A stretch of 64,000 nucleotides of DNA. It comes from Prauserella marina (GTDB lineage Bacteria; Actinomycetota; Actinomycetes; Mycobacteriales; Pseudonocardiaceae). A program made the translations under genes and the position numbers. The notes beneath the pieces were generated by a model. The model saw only the letters and a list, made by a program, of their open reading frames with translations. It had not been told where the DNA came from and ran no database searches. The DNA is taken from assembly GCF_002240355.1 (NCBI RefSeq), contig NZ_CP016353.1:2964501-3028500 (forward strand), in the 5' to 3' direction. This document shows positions 17,268-25,712 of this stretch, piece by piece (within the stretch, counting starts at the first letter, position 1; every line of letters begins with the position of its first letter).

Positions 17268-17572
17268 TGATTCTCGACGACATCGCGGATGTCCGGGCCG
17301 GTGACAAGGGCGACACCCTCATGCTGGCGGTGTTCCCTCGTGACGGCGCGGCATTCGACGCGCTTGAGTCACGTCTCTCCCCTGAGCTCGTGGCCTGCCA
17401 CTTCGGTTCCGCTGTCACCGGTGGGGTGACGAGGACCGTGCTGCCGGGGCTCCCGGCGTTCGTGTTCCGGGTCCCCGGCGTCCTCGGGGGCGGTGTCACC
17501 GGTTCCACCGCACTCGACGGGCACGGCAAGACCCTCGGCTACTACCTCCTCACACTGTCCATTCCGGACTGA
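17267..17572 (+). CDS. Small AtuA-associated ferredoxin-fold protein
   Basis: The 101 residues contain VRAGDKGDTLMLAVFP near the N-terminus, the hallmark of the small domain that is fused to the C-terminus of long AtuA proteins in other bacteria. Here it is a separate gene. ATG 17267 overlaps the last base of the AtuA stop (TGATG), and GTG 17264 is one codon earlier; either gives tight coupling. It is probably an obligate partner of the upstream AtuA protein, although the family's biochemical role is unknown. Confidence 0.85.
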   Translation: MILDDIADVRAGDKGDTLMLAVFPRDGAAFDALESRLSPELVACHFGSAVTGGVTRTVLPGLPAFVFRVPGVLGGGVTGSTALDGHGKTLGYYLLTLSIPD

Positions 17573-17791
17573 CAACCTCGGCGGGCTTACTTGCCAGGAC
17601 GGGTCCGGCATGGTGGACGTGGTCGAGGATCAACCCGCCGGAGAGGCCGCCGAGGATATCCCCGGGGCAAACTCGACTGACCGAAGGCAGGCGACCGGTT
17701 TCGGACCGATGAATCAGGTTCCGGTGGGCCGCCGGAATCGTCGGACCCCGAGGGTAACGTCCGCGTGCAGGACACGGAGGAAGGATCTGGC

Positions 17792-18616
17792 GTGGAGTTG
17801 TCGCGGACATTCGAGTGGCGCGGGCGTACGGTCGCCTGGGACCGGCTGGGGCAGGGGCCCGCCGTCGTGTTGTGTCATGGCACCCCGTGGTCGGCGCGAT
17901 TGTGGGTCCCGTTCGCCCGCGCGCTGAGCCGTGAGTTCACCGTCTATCTGTGGGACATGCCCGGTTATGGCCAGTCGTCGAAGCACGTCGGCCACGCCGT
18001 CGATCTCGGCGTGCAAGGGGAGTTGCTCGCCGATCTCATCGGCCATTGGGGACTGACCGATCCGCACGTGATCGCGCACGACTACGGCGGGGCCGTCTCG
18101 CTGAGGGCGCATCTGTTACACGGGGCCGGTTATGCCTCACTGGCCCTTGTCGACGTCGTCGCGTTGCGGCCGTGGGGTTCGGAGTTCTTTCGTCTCGTCG
18201 CCGCGAACGCGGAGGTGTTCGCGGCGCAGCCGCCGGGGGTGCACCGTGGCGCGCTGGAGGCCTACATCGGTACCGCGAGTTACCGAGGGCTCACGGCGGA
18301 GCAGCTGGACACGTTGACGGCCCCCTGGCTGACCGTGGAAGGGCAACGGGCGTTCTACCAGCAGATCGCGGAGGCCGACGAGCGGTACACCGCCGAGATC
18401 GAGGACCGGTACGGCGATCTCGCCCTGCCGGCGACCGTCATCTGGGGTACCGACGACACGTGGATTCCCGTCGACAGGGCCCGGCGGCTCGCCGATGCCA
18501 TCCCTGGGGCCACGGTGGAGCTGATCGCGGAAGCCGGGCACCTCGTGCATTACGACGCCCCGGTCGAACTGGCGACCGCCTTGCACCGCTGGCTGGTATC
18601 CCAGCGGCCGAGGTGA
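17792..18616 (+). CDS. Alpha/beta hydrolase with Asp nucleophile (haloalkane dehalogenase / epoxide hydrolase branch)
   Basis: The 274-residue enzyme has the oxyanion motif CHGTPWS (residues 28-34), the nucleophile elbow AHDYGGA with Asp97, a late acidic residue in WGTDDTWIP and a terminal catalytic His near residue 250 (AGHLVHYD). An Asp nucleophile separates it from serine esterases and places it with haloalkane dehalogenases, haloacetate dehalogenases or epoxide hydrolases; sequence alone does not choose among these. GTG 17792 is preceded by GGAGGAAGG seven bases upstream and is preferred over the longer frame. The gene stands alone. Confidence 0.85.
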   Translation: MELSRTFEWRGRTVAWDRLGQGPAVVLCHGTPWSARLWVPFARALSREFTVYLWDMPGYGQSSKHVGHAVDLGVQGELLADLIGHWGLTDPHVIAHDYGGAVSLRAHLLHGAGYASLALVDVVALRPWGSEFFRLVAANAEVFAAQPPGVHRGALEAYIGTASYRGLTAEQLDTLTAPWLTVEGQRAFYQQIAEADERYTAEIEDRYGDLALPATVIWGTDDTWIPVDRARRLADAIPGATVELIAEAGHLVHYDAPVELATALHRWLVSQRPR

Positions 18617-18693
18617 CCCAGCGACAGCGGAGCCGTTGGCGCGTGGCCGGGCGGCAGGGGAGCCATGGCGCGTGGCCGGTGCGAGCGCGTCGG

Positions 18694-18819
18694 CGGGTCC
18701 CGCGTACGAGCGCGCGAGTCCCGCGTTCGTGCTGCCGAGTTCTGCGCTCAGGCCGGTGAGTTCCGCACTCAGGCTGCCGAGTTCCGCGTTCGCGCGCGCG
18801 AGTTCCGCGTTCGGTCACC
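18694..18819. repeat. 21-bp tandem repeat array A (six units)
   Basis: Six consecutive 21-base units start at 18694, 18715, 18736, 18757, 18778 and 18799, with the consensus CGAGTTCCGCGCTCGGGCCG plus one base. The invariant part is GAGTtCCGCryTC, an imperfect inverted repeat. The array sits between the 3' ends of two convergent genes (stop 18616 on plus, stop 19049 on minus) and reads outward from the hydrolase gene. No gene is recognised in 18617-19048. Confidence 0.85.
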
Positions 18820-19048
18820 TCATTCCCGCGAGCCCATGCCCGGCCGGTGAGCGGTAAACCGATGCAGGCGCGAAGGGCGATCGTCGTTCGCCGGATCCGG
18901 CGAACGGAACCAGCGAACGGTACGCGGGTCCGAGCGGGCCTCCTCGGCGGATTCGCTCGCGTGCCCCCCCGTGTCCGGTCCGCCCCAGGCAAGGCTCTGT
19001 CGGCTGTCACGTGGCGTTCCGGCCGCCGCCGGTCGATCGTGAGCCCGG

Positions 19049-20101
19049 TCAGTAGAAGTGCTTGCGGTCCACCAGATTGCGCATGGGATCACGGCGGAGG
19101 AAACGGCCGAGATTCTCGGCGAACAACTCGGCGATCCTGCTGTCCTCGGCCGGATCCTCCGCTGCGGTGTGGGAGCTGATCAACACACGCGACATGTTCC
19201 ATAAAGGACTGTCTGCTGGCAGTGGTTCGGTAGCCGTGACGTCGAGGCAGGCGAATCCGACGTGCTCACGCCGCAGCGCGTCGATCAACGCCGGTTCGTC
19301 GATGACGGTTCCGCGCCCGACGTTGACGATGACCACCCCGGGCTTCATCGCGGCGAGCAGGGGCCCGTCGACGAGGTTGGTGGTGTACCGCGTGCCGGGC
19401 AGCGTGACGACAACCGCGTCGACCTGACCGGCGATGTCGCCGAGTTCATCGACACCGTGCACGGAATCGACGTACGGAACGGGTTCGGGACGCCGCTTGA
19501 CTCCGAGGACCCTCGCTCCGAACGCGTGCGCCAGCCTCGCCGTTTCCTTGCCGATGCCACCAAGACCCAGTATCAGTACGGTGTGGTCGCGGAGCTGACC
19601 CATCGCCCAGTGTGGAGCCCACACGCGTTGTTGTTGCAGGTTCTGTAGCCGCCGCAAGTTCTTTGCCCCGGCGAGCAACCCGAAGATCGCGAACTCGGCG
19701 AGCGGGCCCGCGTGGACCCCGGCTGACGTGGTGAACGCGACCCGGTCGAGTTCGGTCTCGGTCAACCCCGCTGCCCGCACGGTCGCGCCGCCTCCGGCTG
19801 CCTTGGTGTGCACCCAGCGCAGGTCCGGGTTGGCGCGCACGGTCTTCGCGAGCAGTTCCGGATTCTGATCGGGTATGCCGTAGAGAATATCGCCCTGCTC
19901 GACCATTTTCTCGTACGCGCGCTGCTCTTCCCCGGTCCTGGCGAAGCGTGGACTGTCTGGATCGTGGGAGACGTGCCGGTTGGGGCGAAGCAGACTCGGC
20001 TCTGTGATCAGCTCGATGCCTGGGTCGACGGATTCCACCAGCTTGGGGAATTCCGGTGCGAACGGGATCGCGGCGACGATGCGCAGGGGAGTGTCGGCCA
20101 T
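19049..20101 (-). CDS. D-2-hydroxyacid dehydrogenase, NAD-binding
   Basis: The 350-residue protein has the Rossmann motif LGLGGIGKETARLAHAFGA near residue 180, the substrate-binding arginine in VNVGRGTVIDE, a glutamate in TATEPLP and the catalytic histidine in SSHTA. This is the D-isomer-specific 2-hydroxyacid dehydrogenase family, acting on 2-ketoacids in the cytoplasm. The substrate specificity cannot be read out. The ATG at 20101 is 90 bases from a perfect LexA-type box (20191-20206), so damage-responsive control is possible but unproven. Confidence 0.9.
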   Translation of the reverse strand: MADTPLRIVAAIPFAPEFPKLVESVDPGIELITEPSLLRPNRHVSHDPDSPRFARTGEEQRAYEKMVEQGDILYGIPDQNPELLAKTVRANPDLRWVHTKAAGGGATVRAAGLTETELDRVAFTTSAGVHAGPLAEFAIFGLLAGAKNLRRLQNLQQQRVWAPHWAMGQLRDHTVLILGLGGIGKETARLAHAFGARVLGVKRRPEPVPYVDSVHGVDELGDIAGQVDAVVVTLPGTRYTTNLVDGPLLAAMKPGVVIVNVGRGTVIDEPALIDALRREHVGFACLDVTATEPLPADSPLWNMSRVLISSHTAAEDPAEDSRIAELFAENLGRFLRRDPMRNLVDRKHFY

Positions 20102-20190
20102 GTCCTCAGGCTAACGAAGCACGTCGCCGCCTCGTTGTGAGTCCGGCGGCAGTCGCCGGGTTGTCGAGGACCCGATCGAGCGATAGCTGA

Positions 20191-20206
20191 TCGAACACAT
20201 GTTCGA
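20191..20206. promoter_or_regulatory. LexA (SOS) box
   Basis: The 16 bases TCGAACACATGTTCGA match the Gram-positive/actinobacterial LexA consensus TCGAAC-N4-GTTCGA exactly. The box lies between the divergent D-2-hydroxyacid dehydrogenase gene (start 90 bases to the left) and a strong ribosome-binding site at 20239-20245 (to the right). No recognisable DNA-repair or endonuclease gene follows, so the regulated target is unclear. Confidence 0.75.
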
Positions 20207-20237
20207 TATTCTCGGTTGGGTAAGCCGATGTATGAGT

Positions 20238-20260
20238 AAGGAGGAAAAATGACTGGGTGA
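20238..20260 (+). other. Strong Shine-Dalgarno followed by a three-residue open frame
   Basis: AAGGAGG, five bases of spacer and ATG 20249 read Met-Thr-Gly-stop. This sits about 43 bases downstream of the LexA box, in the position expected for a damage-inducible gene, but the frame stops after three codons. No longer frame in 20249-20495 resembles a known family. It may be the relic of a lost gene or a tiny leader. Confidence 0.4.
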
Positions 20261-20495
20261 GCATGGGGCTGTCAGGCGGCAGGGAGCCGGCTGGCGTGCA
20301 ACGAAGGCCTCTGTCGTCGCGTTGTCGGCGGGCGTTGTCGTCCCTCGGGATCAGCTTGTCCATCGTGGGCTGCCTTGATGATTCGCGAGCCCGGCACGCT
20401 GTCGCTGAGGCGCACCACGGATGAATTTCATCTCGCCGTCGGGACGGCGGATTATCGTGTGGCTCTTCGGCTGATCCGCTACTGGGAGGTCTTCA

Positions 20496-20882
20496 ATGGC
20501 CAGCAAGTTCACCGAGCTTGCGATCGACTGTTCCGATCCTCGCCGCCTCGCCCGGTTCTGGTGCGAGGTTCTCGACTACGAGGTGCGGGACGAAGACGAC
20601 GACATTGTCACCATCGGCTCCCCGGGGGCGCCCGAGGGCAAGAGTCATCCCGGTGCGGTCCCGCCGGTGTTGACTTTCGCCCGCGTGCCGGAGGGCAAGA
20701 CGGTCAAGAACAGGCTCCACATCGATCTCGATCCGACCGACAGGGAACAGCACGAGGAGGTGCGTCGCCTGCTCGACCTCGGCGCCCGGTCCGCCGACGT
20801 CGGTCAAGGCGACGAGAGCTGGGTCGTACTCGCCGACCCTGAGGGCAACGAGTTTTGTGTCCTTGCCGGTCGTCATCCCTGA
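20496..20882 (+). CDS. VOC-family (glyoxalase-like) protein
   Basis: This 128-residue protein has a single vicinal-oxygen-chelate module. It begins with FTELAIDCSDPRRLARFW and ends with VVLADPEGNEFCVL, which carries the family's final metal-ligand glutamate. The central RLHIDLDPTDREQ supplies another ligand. Such proteins act as dioxygenases, isomerases or resistance proteins; none can be chosen here. The ATG at 20496 was selected by homology to the family start. The gene is isolated and converges on the oxidoreductase at 21061. Confidence 0.85.
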   Translation: MASKFTELAIDCSDPRRLARFWCEVLDYEVRDEDDDIVTIGSPGAPEGKSHPGAVPPVLTFARVPEGKTVKNRLHIDLDPTDREQHEEVRRLLDLGARSADVGQGDESWVVLADPEGNEFCVLAGRHP

Positions 20883-21060
20883 CGGGACCGTCCGGGGCGT
20901 GCTGTCGATGGAAGATCGCCGCCGGTCGACCTGGTCGAGCGTCAAAGTGAACGGTGAGTCTATATAGGACTATCAGGTCATGTCGGAGGCGTGTTCGCAG
21001 GACGACGGGAGGTGAGCGCGAACGTAGATCGGTTGTGACGGCGGTTCCAGCCTGGGGGTG

Positions 21061-22035
21061 TCACTGGAGCAGCAGGACTGACTTGCCGACCTGGTCACCG
21101 TTGGCGAGGACTGTCAGTGCGCGCTGTGCCTCCGTGAACGGCAGTACGGTGGCGACGTCGGCGCTCAGTTCACCGGAGGACAGCGCGGGGGCGACGTGTT
21201 CGCGAAGGGACCGAACGATTGTCGCGCGTTGCTGGTCGTCGCGGGTGCGGAAACTGGTGCCGACCAGGCTGATTCGTCGGTAGGCGAGTCGGTCGAGGTC
21301 GATACGCGGGCAGGCCCCCGCGAGCCTGCCGACCTGGATGACAGTGCCGCCGATGCGAGTCGCCGCGATGAGGTCGCCGAGGAGGTCGCCACCGGTGTGA
21401 TCGATGGTCAGATCGACTCCGGCGCTGTCGGTGCGCTCGGATACGGCGGTGACCAGGTTGGCCGTTCCGGTGTCGATCGGGTGCACGCCCCGGTCACGCA
21501 GGATGCGGGTCTTGTGTGTCCTGGTCGTGGTGCCGAACACGGGCGCCGCACCACACCAGCGGGCGAGGGCGGCGCCGAACAGGCCGACTCCGGAAGTCGC
21601 GGCCGTGATGAGTACTGACTGTCCGGCCGTGAGCTTGCCCTGGAGGACAAGTGCGTCGTACTCGGTCATAAGGGCCGAGGGAAGTGCCGCGGCGGAGGCG
21701 TCCGACATGGAGTCGGGCACTTCCAGGAGCAGCCGGTGATCAACCGCGACGAATTCGGCGAACGCTCCCTCGACCATGGCCATGACCCGGTCGCCGACCG
21801 TGACGTGGTCGACGGCCTCTCCGGTCGCGACGACCTCGCCCGCGAGATCGGAACCTGCGACACCGCTGCCGGTCTCTCGGTCCCTGGACCGGTAGCTGCC
21901 GACGATCTCGTCGGCATCGGCGCGGTTGAGGCTCACGGCGCGCACGGCGACCAGTACCTCGTGCGGCTTCACACTGGGGCGTGGAACGTCGGCCATCCGG
22001 ACCCCGCGGCCGGTTTCGATCACCAGTGCGCGCAT
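21061..22035 (-). CDS. Quinone-oxidoreductase-type NADPH-dependent medium-chain dehydrogenase
   Basis: The 324-residue protein contains LITAATSGVGLFGAALARW, the NADPH-binding motif of zinc-independent quinone oxidoreductases (COG0604), and the GDRVMAMVEGAF segment of the catalytic domain. No zinc-ligand cysteines are visible. ATG 22035 is chosen; the open frame continues 65 codons upstream only because an 8-base tandem repeat (22081-22136) keeps it open, giving a meaningless repeat of ATRQRGNE. The natural substrate is unknown. Confidence 0.87.
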   Translation of the reverse strand: MRALVIETGRGVRMADVPRPSVKPHEVLVAVRAVSLNRADADEIVGSYRSRDRETGSGVAGSDLAGEVVATGEAVDHVTVGDRVMAMVEGAFAEFVAVDHRLLLEVPDSMSDASAAALPSALMTEYDALVLQGKLTAGQSVLITAATSGVGLFGAALARWCGAAPVFGTTTRTHKTRILRDRGVHPIDTGTANLVTAVSERTDSAGVDLTIDHTGGDLLGDLIAATRIGGTVIQVGRLAGACPRIDLDRLAYRRISLVGTSFRTRDDQQRATIVRSLREHVAPALSSGELSADVATVLPFTEAQRALTVLANGDQVGKSVLLLQ

Positions 22036-22072
22036 ACCGCGACCTTGCCATGCCGCCGCTGACAGCCGATAC

Positions 22073-22141
22073 CTGCCTCGTTGCCTCGTTGCCTCGTTGC
22101 CTCGTTGCCTCGTTGCCTCGTTGCCTCGTTGCCTCGTTGCC
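22073..22141. repeat. 8-bp microsatellite (TTGCCTCG)
   Basis: Seven perfect copies of TTGCCTCG occupy 22081-22136, flanked by partial copies on both sides. The tract begins about 40 bases upstream of the oxidoreductase start at 22035, in the place where its promoter or leader should be. Copy-number change by slippage could alter promoter spacing. No gene is recognised in 22036-22519; the rest of that interval holds array B. Confidence 0.9.
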
Positions 22142-22385
22142 GGTTTCGGCGCGGTGCGTCGTACCCGCTGCTTCGGCGAAAGTACGAAAAGGGCGCGGGC
22201 AGGGTCTGCCGGGCCGGAGCGGGTGGGCACCTCGCGTCATGCCGTCACCCCTGCACCTGTCGCCGACGACAGGTCGGCACGGGGGCTGCCCGTGCGCACC
22301 AGCCGGGTCAGGTAGGTCCTCGGGCTCTCGGCCACTGGGCTGTCTCGGGTGTCCTGGGGTGGTCACGGTGCCTTGGAACCGGCGC

Positions 22386-22490
22386 GTGAACGCGGATTTC
22401 GCGTGCACGAGCGCGTCATTCGCGGCCGTGAGCGCGGATCTCGTTCTCCTGGGTGAGGATCTCGCGGGCGTGAGCGCGGCGGGTCGCCGG
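22386..22490. repeat. 21-bp tandem repeat array B (five units)
   Basis: Five 21-base units start at 22386, 22407, 22428, 22449 and 22470, in the inverse orientation to array A (GTGAGCGCGGATCTCG). The array ends 30 bases from the 3' end of the minus-strand racemase gene and reads outward from it when viewed as CGAG units. Units are more diverged than in other arrays. Confidence 0.75.
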
Positions 22491-22519
22491 GTGCACGACC
22501 CGGCGACCCGCCGTCACGG

Positions 22520-23629
22520 TCAGGCTTGCCAGTCGCCGAGGACATCCTGGGTATCGGCGCCGGGAACGGCGGGCGGCGCGACGGGGGTCGCCGGGACGCT
22601 ACGGGAGAACCGTGGCGCGGGAGCCGGTTGCACGACGCCGTCGATCTCGATGAACGTCGCTCGCTCAGCCAGATGCGGATGGGCCGCGACCTCGTCGAGC
22701 GACAGCACGGGTGTCACGCACGCGTCCACGTCGGCGAACACCTTCGACCACTCGTCACGGGTGCGGGTGAGGAATGCCGCGGTGAACGTCGCCCTCAATG
22801 TCGGCCATCCGTCGCGATCGAGTTGCGCGGGCAGGTCGGCGGGGTCGAGTCCGAGACCGGCCAGCAGCTCGGCGTAGAACTGGCTCTCCAACGCCCCGAC
22901 CGCGACCCAGCGGCCGTCACCGCACACATACGTGTCGTAAAACGGAGCGGCTCCGTCGAGCAGATTGCTGGAGCGCTCGGCACTCCAACCGCCGAATCCC
23001 CGCATCGCCCACATCATTTGCATGAGGATGCTCGCGCCGTCGACCATCGCCGCGTCGACGACCTGTCCTTCGCCGGACCGCTCCCGTTCCCACAGCGCCG
23101 CGAGCACTCCCGCGACGAGGAACATGGAGCCGCCACCGAAGTCCCCGACGAGATTCAGCGGGGGAACCGGGTTTTCGCCTGCCCGTCCGATGGAATGCAG
23201 GGCGCCGGTGAGCCCGATGTAGTTGATGTCGTGTCCCGCTCTCGTGGCGAGCGGGCCGTCCTGGCCCCATCCGGTCATGCGCCCGTACACCAGCCGCGCG
23301 TTGACGGCATGACAGTGCTCTGGGCCGACGCCGAGCCGTTCGGCCACGCCTGGCCGCAGCCCTTCCAACAGGACATCGGCTTTGGCGACCAGCCTCAGCA
23401 CGAGCTCGCGTCCCTCGCCGGTCTTGAGGTCGGCCGCGACGGAGCGCCTGCCCCGCAGCAGGTGGTCGGGCTTGCCCTTGGCGAGGTCGAGCGAACCGGA
23501 GGGACGTTCGACACGCACCACGTCGGCGCCGAGGTCGGCCAGAACCATGGCCGCGTGCGGCCCGGGACCGATTCCGGCGAGTTCCACGACCTTGAGCCCG
23601 GTCAGCGGTCCTGTCACGATGTCCTCCAC
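22520..23629 (-). CDS. Family III CoA-transferase, alpha-methylacyl-CoA racemase type
   Basis: The 369-residue protein belongs to the CaiB/BaiF fold. [21 protein letters not shown] starts the family motif, [11 protein letters not shown] lies near residue 90, and the catalytic pair expected for alpha-methylacyl-CoA racemase is present as His in [13 protein letters not shown] and Asp in GDFGGG. It would interconvert (R)- and (S)-2-methylacyl-CoA esters during branched-chain or sterol side-chain degradation. The start could be 23629 or GTG 23614. It is divergent from a quinone oxidoreductase gene across 341 bases in which I see no gene. Confidence 0.88.
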   Translation of the reverse strand: MEDIVTGPLTGLKVVELAGIGPGPHAAMVLADLGADVVRVERPSGSLDLAKGKPDHLLRGRRSVAADLKTGEGRELVLRLVAKADVLLEGLRPGVAERLGVGPEHCHAVNARLVYGRMTGWGQDGPLATRAGHDINYIGLTGALHSIGRAGENPVPPLNLVGDFGGGSMFLVAGVLAALWERERSGEGQVVDAAMVDGASILMQMMWAMRGFGGWSAERSSNLLDGAAPFYDTYVCGDGRWVAVGALESQFYAELLAGLGLDPADLPAQLDRDGWPTLRATFTAAFLTRTRDEWSKVFADVDACVTPVLSLDEVAAHPHLAERATFIEIDGVVQPAPAPRFSRSVPATPVAPPAVPGADTQDVLGDWQA

Positions 23630-23970
23630 CTCGGTTCGGCCTGCTGCTGCCCGATCACCGTAACCGCACGGTCAGTGCGTGCCCGACCGCCTCCGGCGGA
23701 GGCGACACCTCGTGCCAGCCCGGTGCGAGAGCCGTGCGCTCCGGGGTACCGGAGCACGTAGTGCCCGTGCTGACCAAGACCCGGCGCCCTTCTGGCGAGC
23801 CCGGCGTCCTGGGCACGTTTCACCGGATCCCCCACGACGCCGGCGTTCCGCGCGGCGGAGCGTGCCGGGGGCACGTCCCCAGCGTGGAGTCGCGGCGGCA
23901 TCCCGGGTTGGCGCGTGATCGGGAACTACCGTGGGCTTGGCCGACGTGGAGCCGAGCGAAAGGGCAGCGC
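23630..23970. other. Divergent intergenic interval without recognised gene
   Basis: This 341-base stretch separates the racemase gene (minus) from the oxidoreductase gene (plus). The plus-strand frame of the downstream gene stays open through most of it, but the translation is basic, repetitive in Arg/Pro and matches no family. I see no clear palindrome, terminator or small RNA. Confidence 0.5.
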
Positions 23971-24936
23971 ATGCTGGTGCAGCGAGTCGAGGAACTGACC
24001 GGGCCTTCCGGGGTGCGGACCGCCGAGGTCGCGGAGCCGGACGGCGAGGGCAAGGTCGTGGTCGAGGTCGAAGCCGCCGGAGTGGCTTTCCCCGACCTGT
24101 TGCGCGCGAAGGGGCTGTACCAGATCAAGAGTGACCCGCCGTTCGTGCTCGGCGGGGAGGCTGCCGGCACGGTGCGGCAGGTGCCGGCGGGCTGTGATCT
24201 GCGCGAGGGACAGCGGGTCGCGGTCATCGACCTCGGCGGTACCTGGCAGCAGGTGGTCGCCGTCGATCCCGGCATGGCGCTTCCCCTGCCGGGCAACGTC
24301 AGTGCCGAGGTCGCCGCCGCGTTGCCGGTCAACTACCTGACGTGCTGGTTCGCGTTGCGCAGAAGGGCGAGGGCGCGGCCGGGCGAGACGGTGCTGGTGC
24401 ACGGTGCCGCGGGCGGTGTGGGAATCGCGGCGCTGGACGTGTGCCGGGCGCTCGGCCTGCCCACGATCGCCGTGGTCAGTGACGACCGCAAGGCCGCCGC
24501 CGCGCGCGCGGCCGGTGCCACCGACGTCGTGCTCACCGGGGGCTGGCGCTCGTCGGTTGCCGAATTGACCGGCGGCAGGGGAGTGGACATCGTCGTGGAC
24601 CCGGTGGGAGGCGACCGGTTCACCGACAGCCTCCGGAGCCTTTCCCCTGAGGGCAGGGTGCTCGTGATCGGATTCGCGGCCGGCGACATCCCGACGGTGA
24701 AGGTCAACCGGCTGTTGCTGGGCAATACGGCCGTGGTGGGTGTCGCGTGGGGCGAGTTCCTGCGTACCCATCCCGGCTACGCGCGCGAGCAGTGGGACGA
24801 GCTGGCTCCCCTGCTAGCCGAGGGAACTCTCGCGCCGTTGCCACCGGTCAGGCATGCCTTTGCCGACGCGGCTTCGGCTCTGCGGTCGCTGGAGGATCGC
24901 ACCGCGCTCGGCAAGATTGTTCTGACGATGCCCTGA
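23971..24936 (+). CDS. NADPH:quinone oxidoreductase-family medium-chain dehydrogenase
   Basis: The 321-residue protein shows the GroES-like N-domain (AAGVAFPDLLRAKGLYQ) and the nucleotide motif VHGAAGGVGIAALDVCRALG near residue 140, followed by GGRGVDIVVDPVGGDRF. Zinc ligands are absent, as in quinone or enoyl reductases of this class. ATG 23971 is preceded by AAAGGG and begins at the conserved domain. The TetR gene and its putative operator follow directly, so this oxidoreductase may be in the TetR regulon. Its location next to the racemase suggests lipid or acyl-CoA metabolism; that is inference. Confidence 0.87.
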   Translation: MLVQRVEELTGPSGVRTAEVAEPDGEGKVVVEVEAAGVAFPDLLRAKGLYQIKSDPPFVLGGEAAGTVRQVPAGCDLREGQRVAVIDLGGTWQQVVAVDPGMALPLPGNVSAEVAAALPVNYLTCWFALRRRARARPGETVLVHGAAGGVGIAALDVCRALGLPTIAVVSDDRKAAAARAAGATDVVLTGGWRSSVAELTGGRGVDIVVDPVGGDRFTDSLRSLSPEGRVLVIGFAAGDIPTVKVNRLLLGNTAVVGVAWGEFLRTHPGYAREQWDELAPLLAEGTLAPLPPVRHAFADAASALRSLEDRTALGKIVLTMP

Positions 24937-24950
24937 ATTCACGCCCAAAT

Positions 24951-24976
24951 ACACGTGCACATGCACGTGCACGTGT
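24951..24976. promoter_or_regulatory. Perfect 10-bp inverted repeat, likely TetR operator
   Basis: ACACGTGCAC (24951-24960) and GTGCACGTGT (24967-24976) are exact inverted repeats around a 6-base centre ATGCAC. The site is 15 bases after the oxidoreductase stop and 42 bases before the TetR start. Its size and symmetry fit autoregulation by the TetR protein encoded next. There is no T-tract, so a terminator is less likely. Confidence 0.65.
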
Positions 24977-25017
24977 GTAGGGTGCTCGATGTCCGGCAGG
25001 CATTCGATGGGTGGGAC

Positions 25018-25701
25018 ATGGCACGACGGAACGGCATCGCGGCCAGGCCGACGGACGGTGTCGACTGGCGGTGTTTCGCTCCGCTCGACCTGACCCCCAT
25101 CCTCGAAGCGGCGCTCGACGCCTTCTACGAGCAGGGCTTTCACGGCACGACCGTGAGGGACATCGCGCGCAGGGTCGGCCAGACCGTTCCGTCGCTCTAT
25201 TACCACCACGACAGCAAGGAAGGCGTCTTCGCGGCCTTGCTCGACCTCGCCGCCGCCGACGTCGGCTGGCGCACCAAGGCGGCGGCCGTCGAAGGCGGTG
25301 ACCGGGCCGACGTCCGGTTCGCGCTGGTGGTCGAGGCGATCGTGCTGCACATGACGCATCGCGTCCGGCTGGCCTCACTCGATCAGGAGATGCGGCACCT
25401 CTCGCCTGCCAACCGCCGCAAGTACGGCGGCCGACGCAGGGAAGTCGAGACGCTGCTCGCCGGCATCGTGGAAGCGGGGGCGGAGGAAGGACTCTTCGGT
25501 GCCACTCTGCCTGCCGAATCGGCGAGGGCGGTGCTCGGCATGTGCCAGTCGATCGCGAAGTGGTACCAGCCGGGGGGCGCGCTGTCGCCTGAGGAACTTG
25601 CCGACCGGTACGTGGACATCGCGTTGTCGGCGGTCGGCGGTACCAAGAGGGCGAAGCTCAGGGCGCGACGAGAACGGCAGCGGGCCGCGACCCGTCCATG
25701 A
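25018..25701 (+). CDS. TetR-family transcriptional regulator
   Basis: The 227-residue protein has a typical TetR helix-turn-helix (TTVRDIARRVGQTVPSLYYH, near residues 44-63) and an all-helical C-terminal ligand domain with a GMCQSIAKWYQPGG segment. This resembles regulators of lipid or CoA-thioester metabolism. ATG 25018 is preferred because the longer frame starts inside the palindromic operator and would add a histidine/valine-rich repeat. The gene probably regulates itself and the flanking oxidoreductase through the inverted repeat at 24951-24976. Confidence 0.87.
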   Translation: MARRNGIAARPTDGVDWRCFAPLDLTPILEAALDAFYEQGFHGTTVRDIARRVGQTVPSLYYHHDSKEGVFAALLDLAAADVGWRTKAAAVEGGDRADVRFALVVEAIVLHMTHRVRLASLDQEMRHLSPANRRKYGGRRREVETLLAGIVEAGAEEGLFGATLPAESARAVLGMCQSIAKWYQPGGALSPEELADRYVDIALSAVGGTKRAKLRARRERQRAATRP

Positions 25702-25705
25702 CGGG
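25691..25705. terminator. Weak hairpin at the convergent gene ends
   Basis: CCCGTC and GACGGG pair around CAT, overlapping the TetR stop codon and lying 8 bases from the end of the convergent GAP gene. The 6-base stem without a T-tract would be a modest bidirectional terminator. Confidence 0.35.
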
Positions 25706-25712
25706 CAGGACG

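Noticed and set aside
20106-20363. 85-codon frame on the minus strand over the LexA box
   Set aside because: It would place the operator inside the coding sequence, lacks a ribosome site and resembles no known protein.
20263-20430. Plus-strand frame of about 54 codons after the LexA box
   Set aside because: It begins 2 bases after the mini-frame, has no own ribosome site and its translation (Arg/Ser-rich) matches no family.
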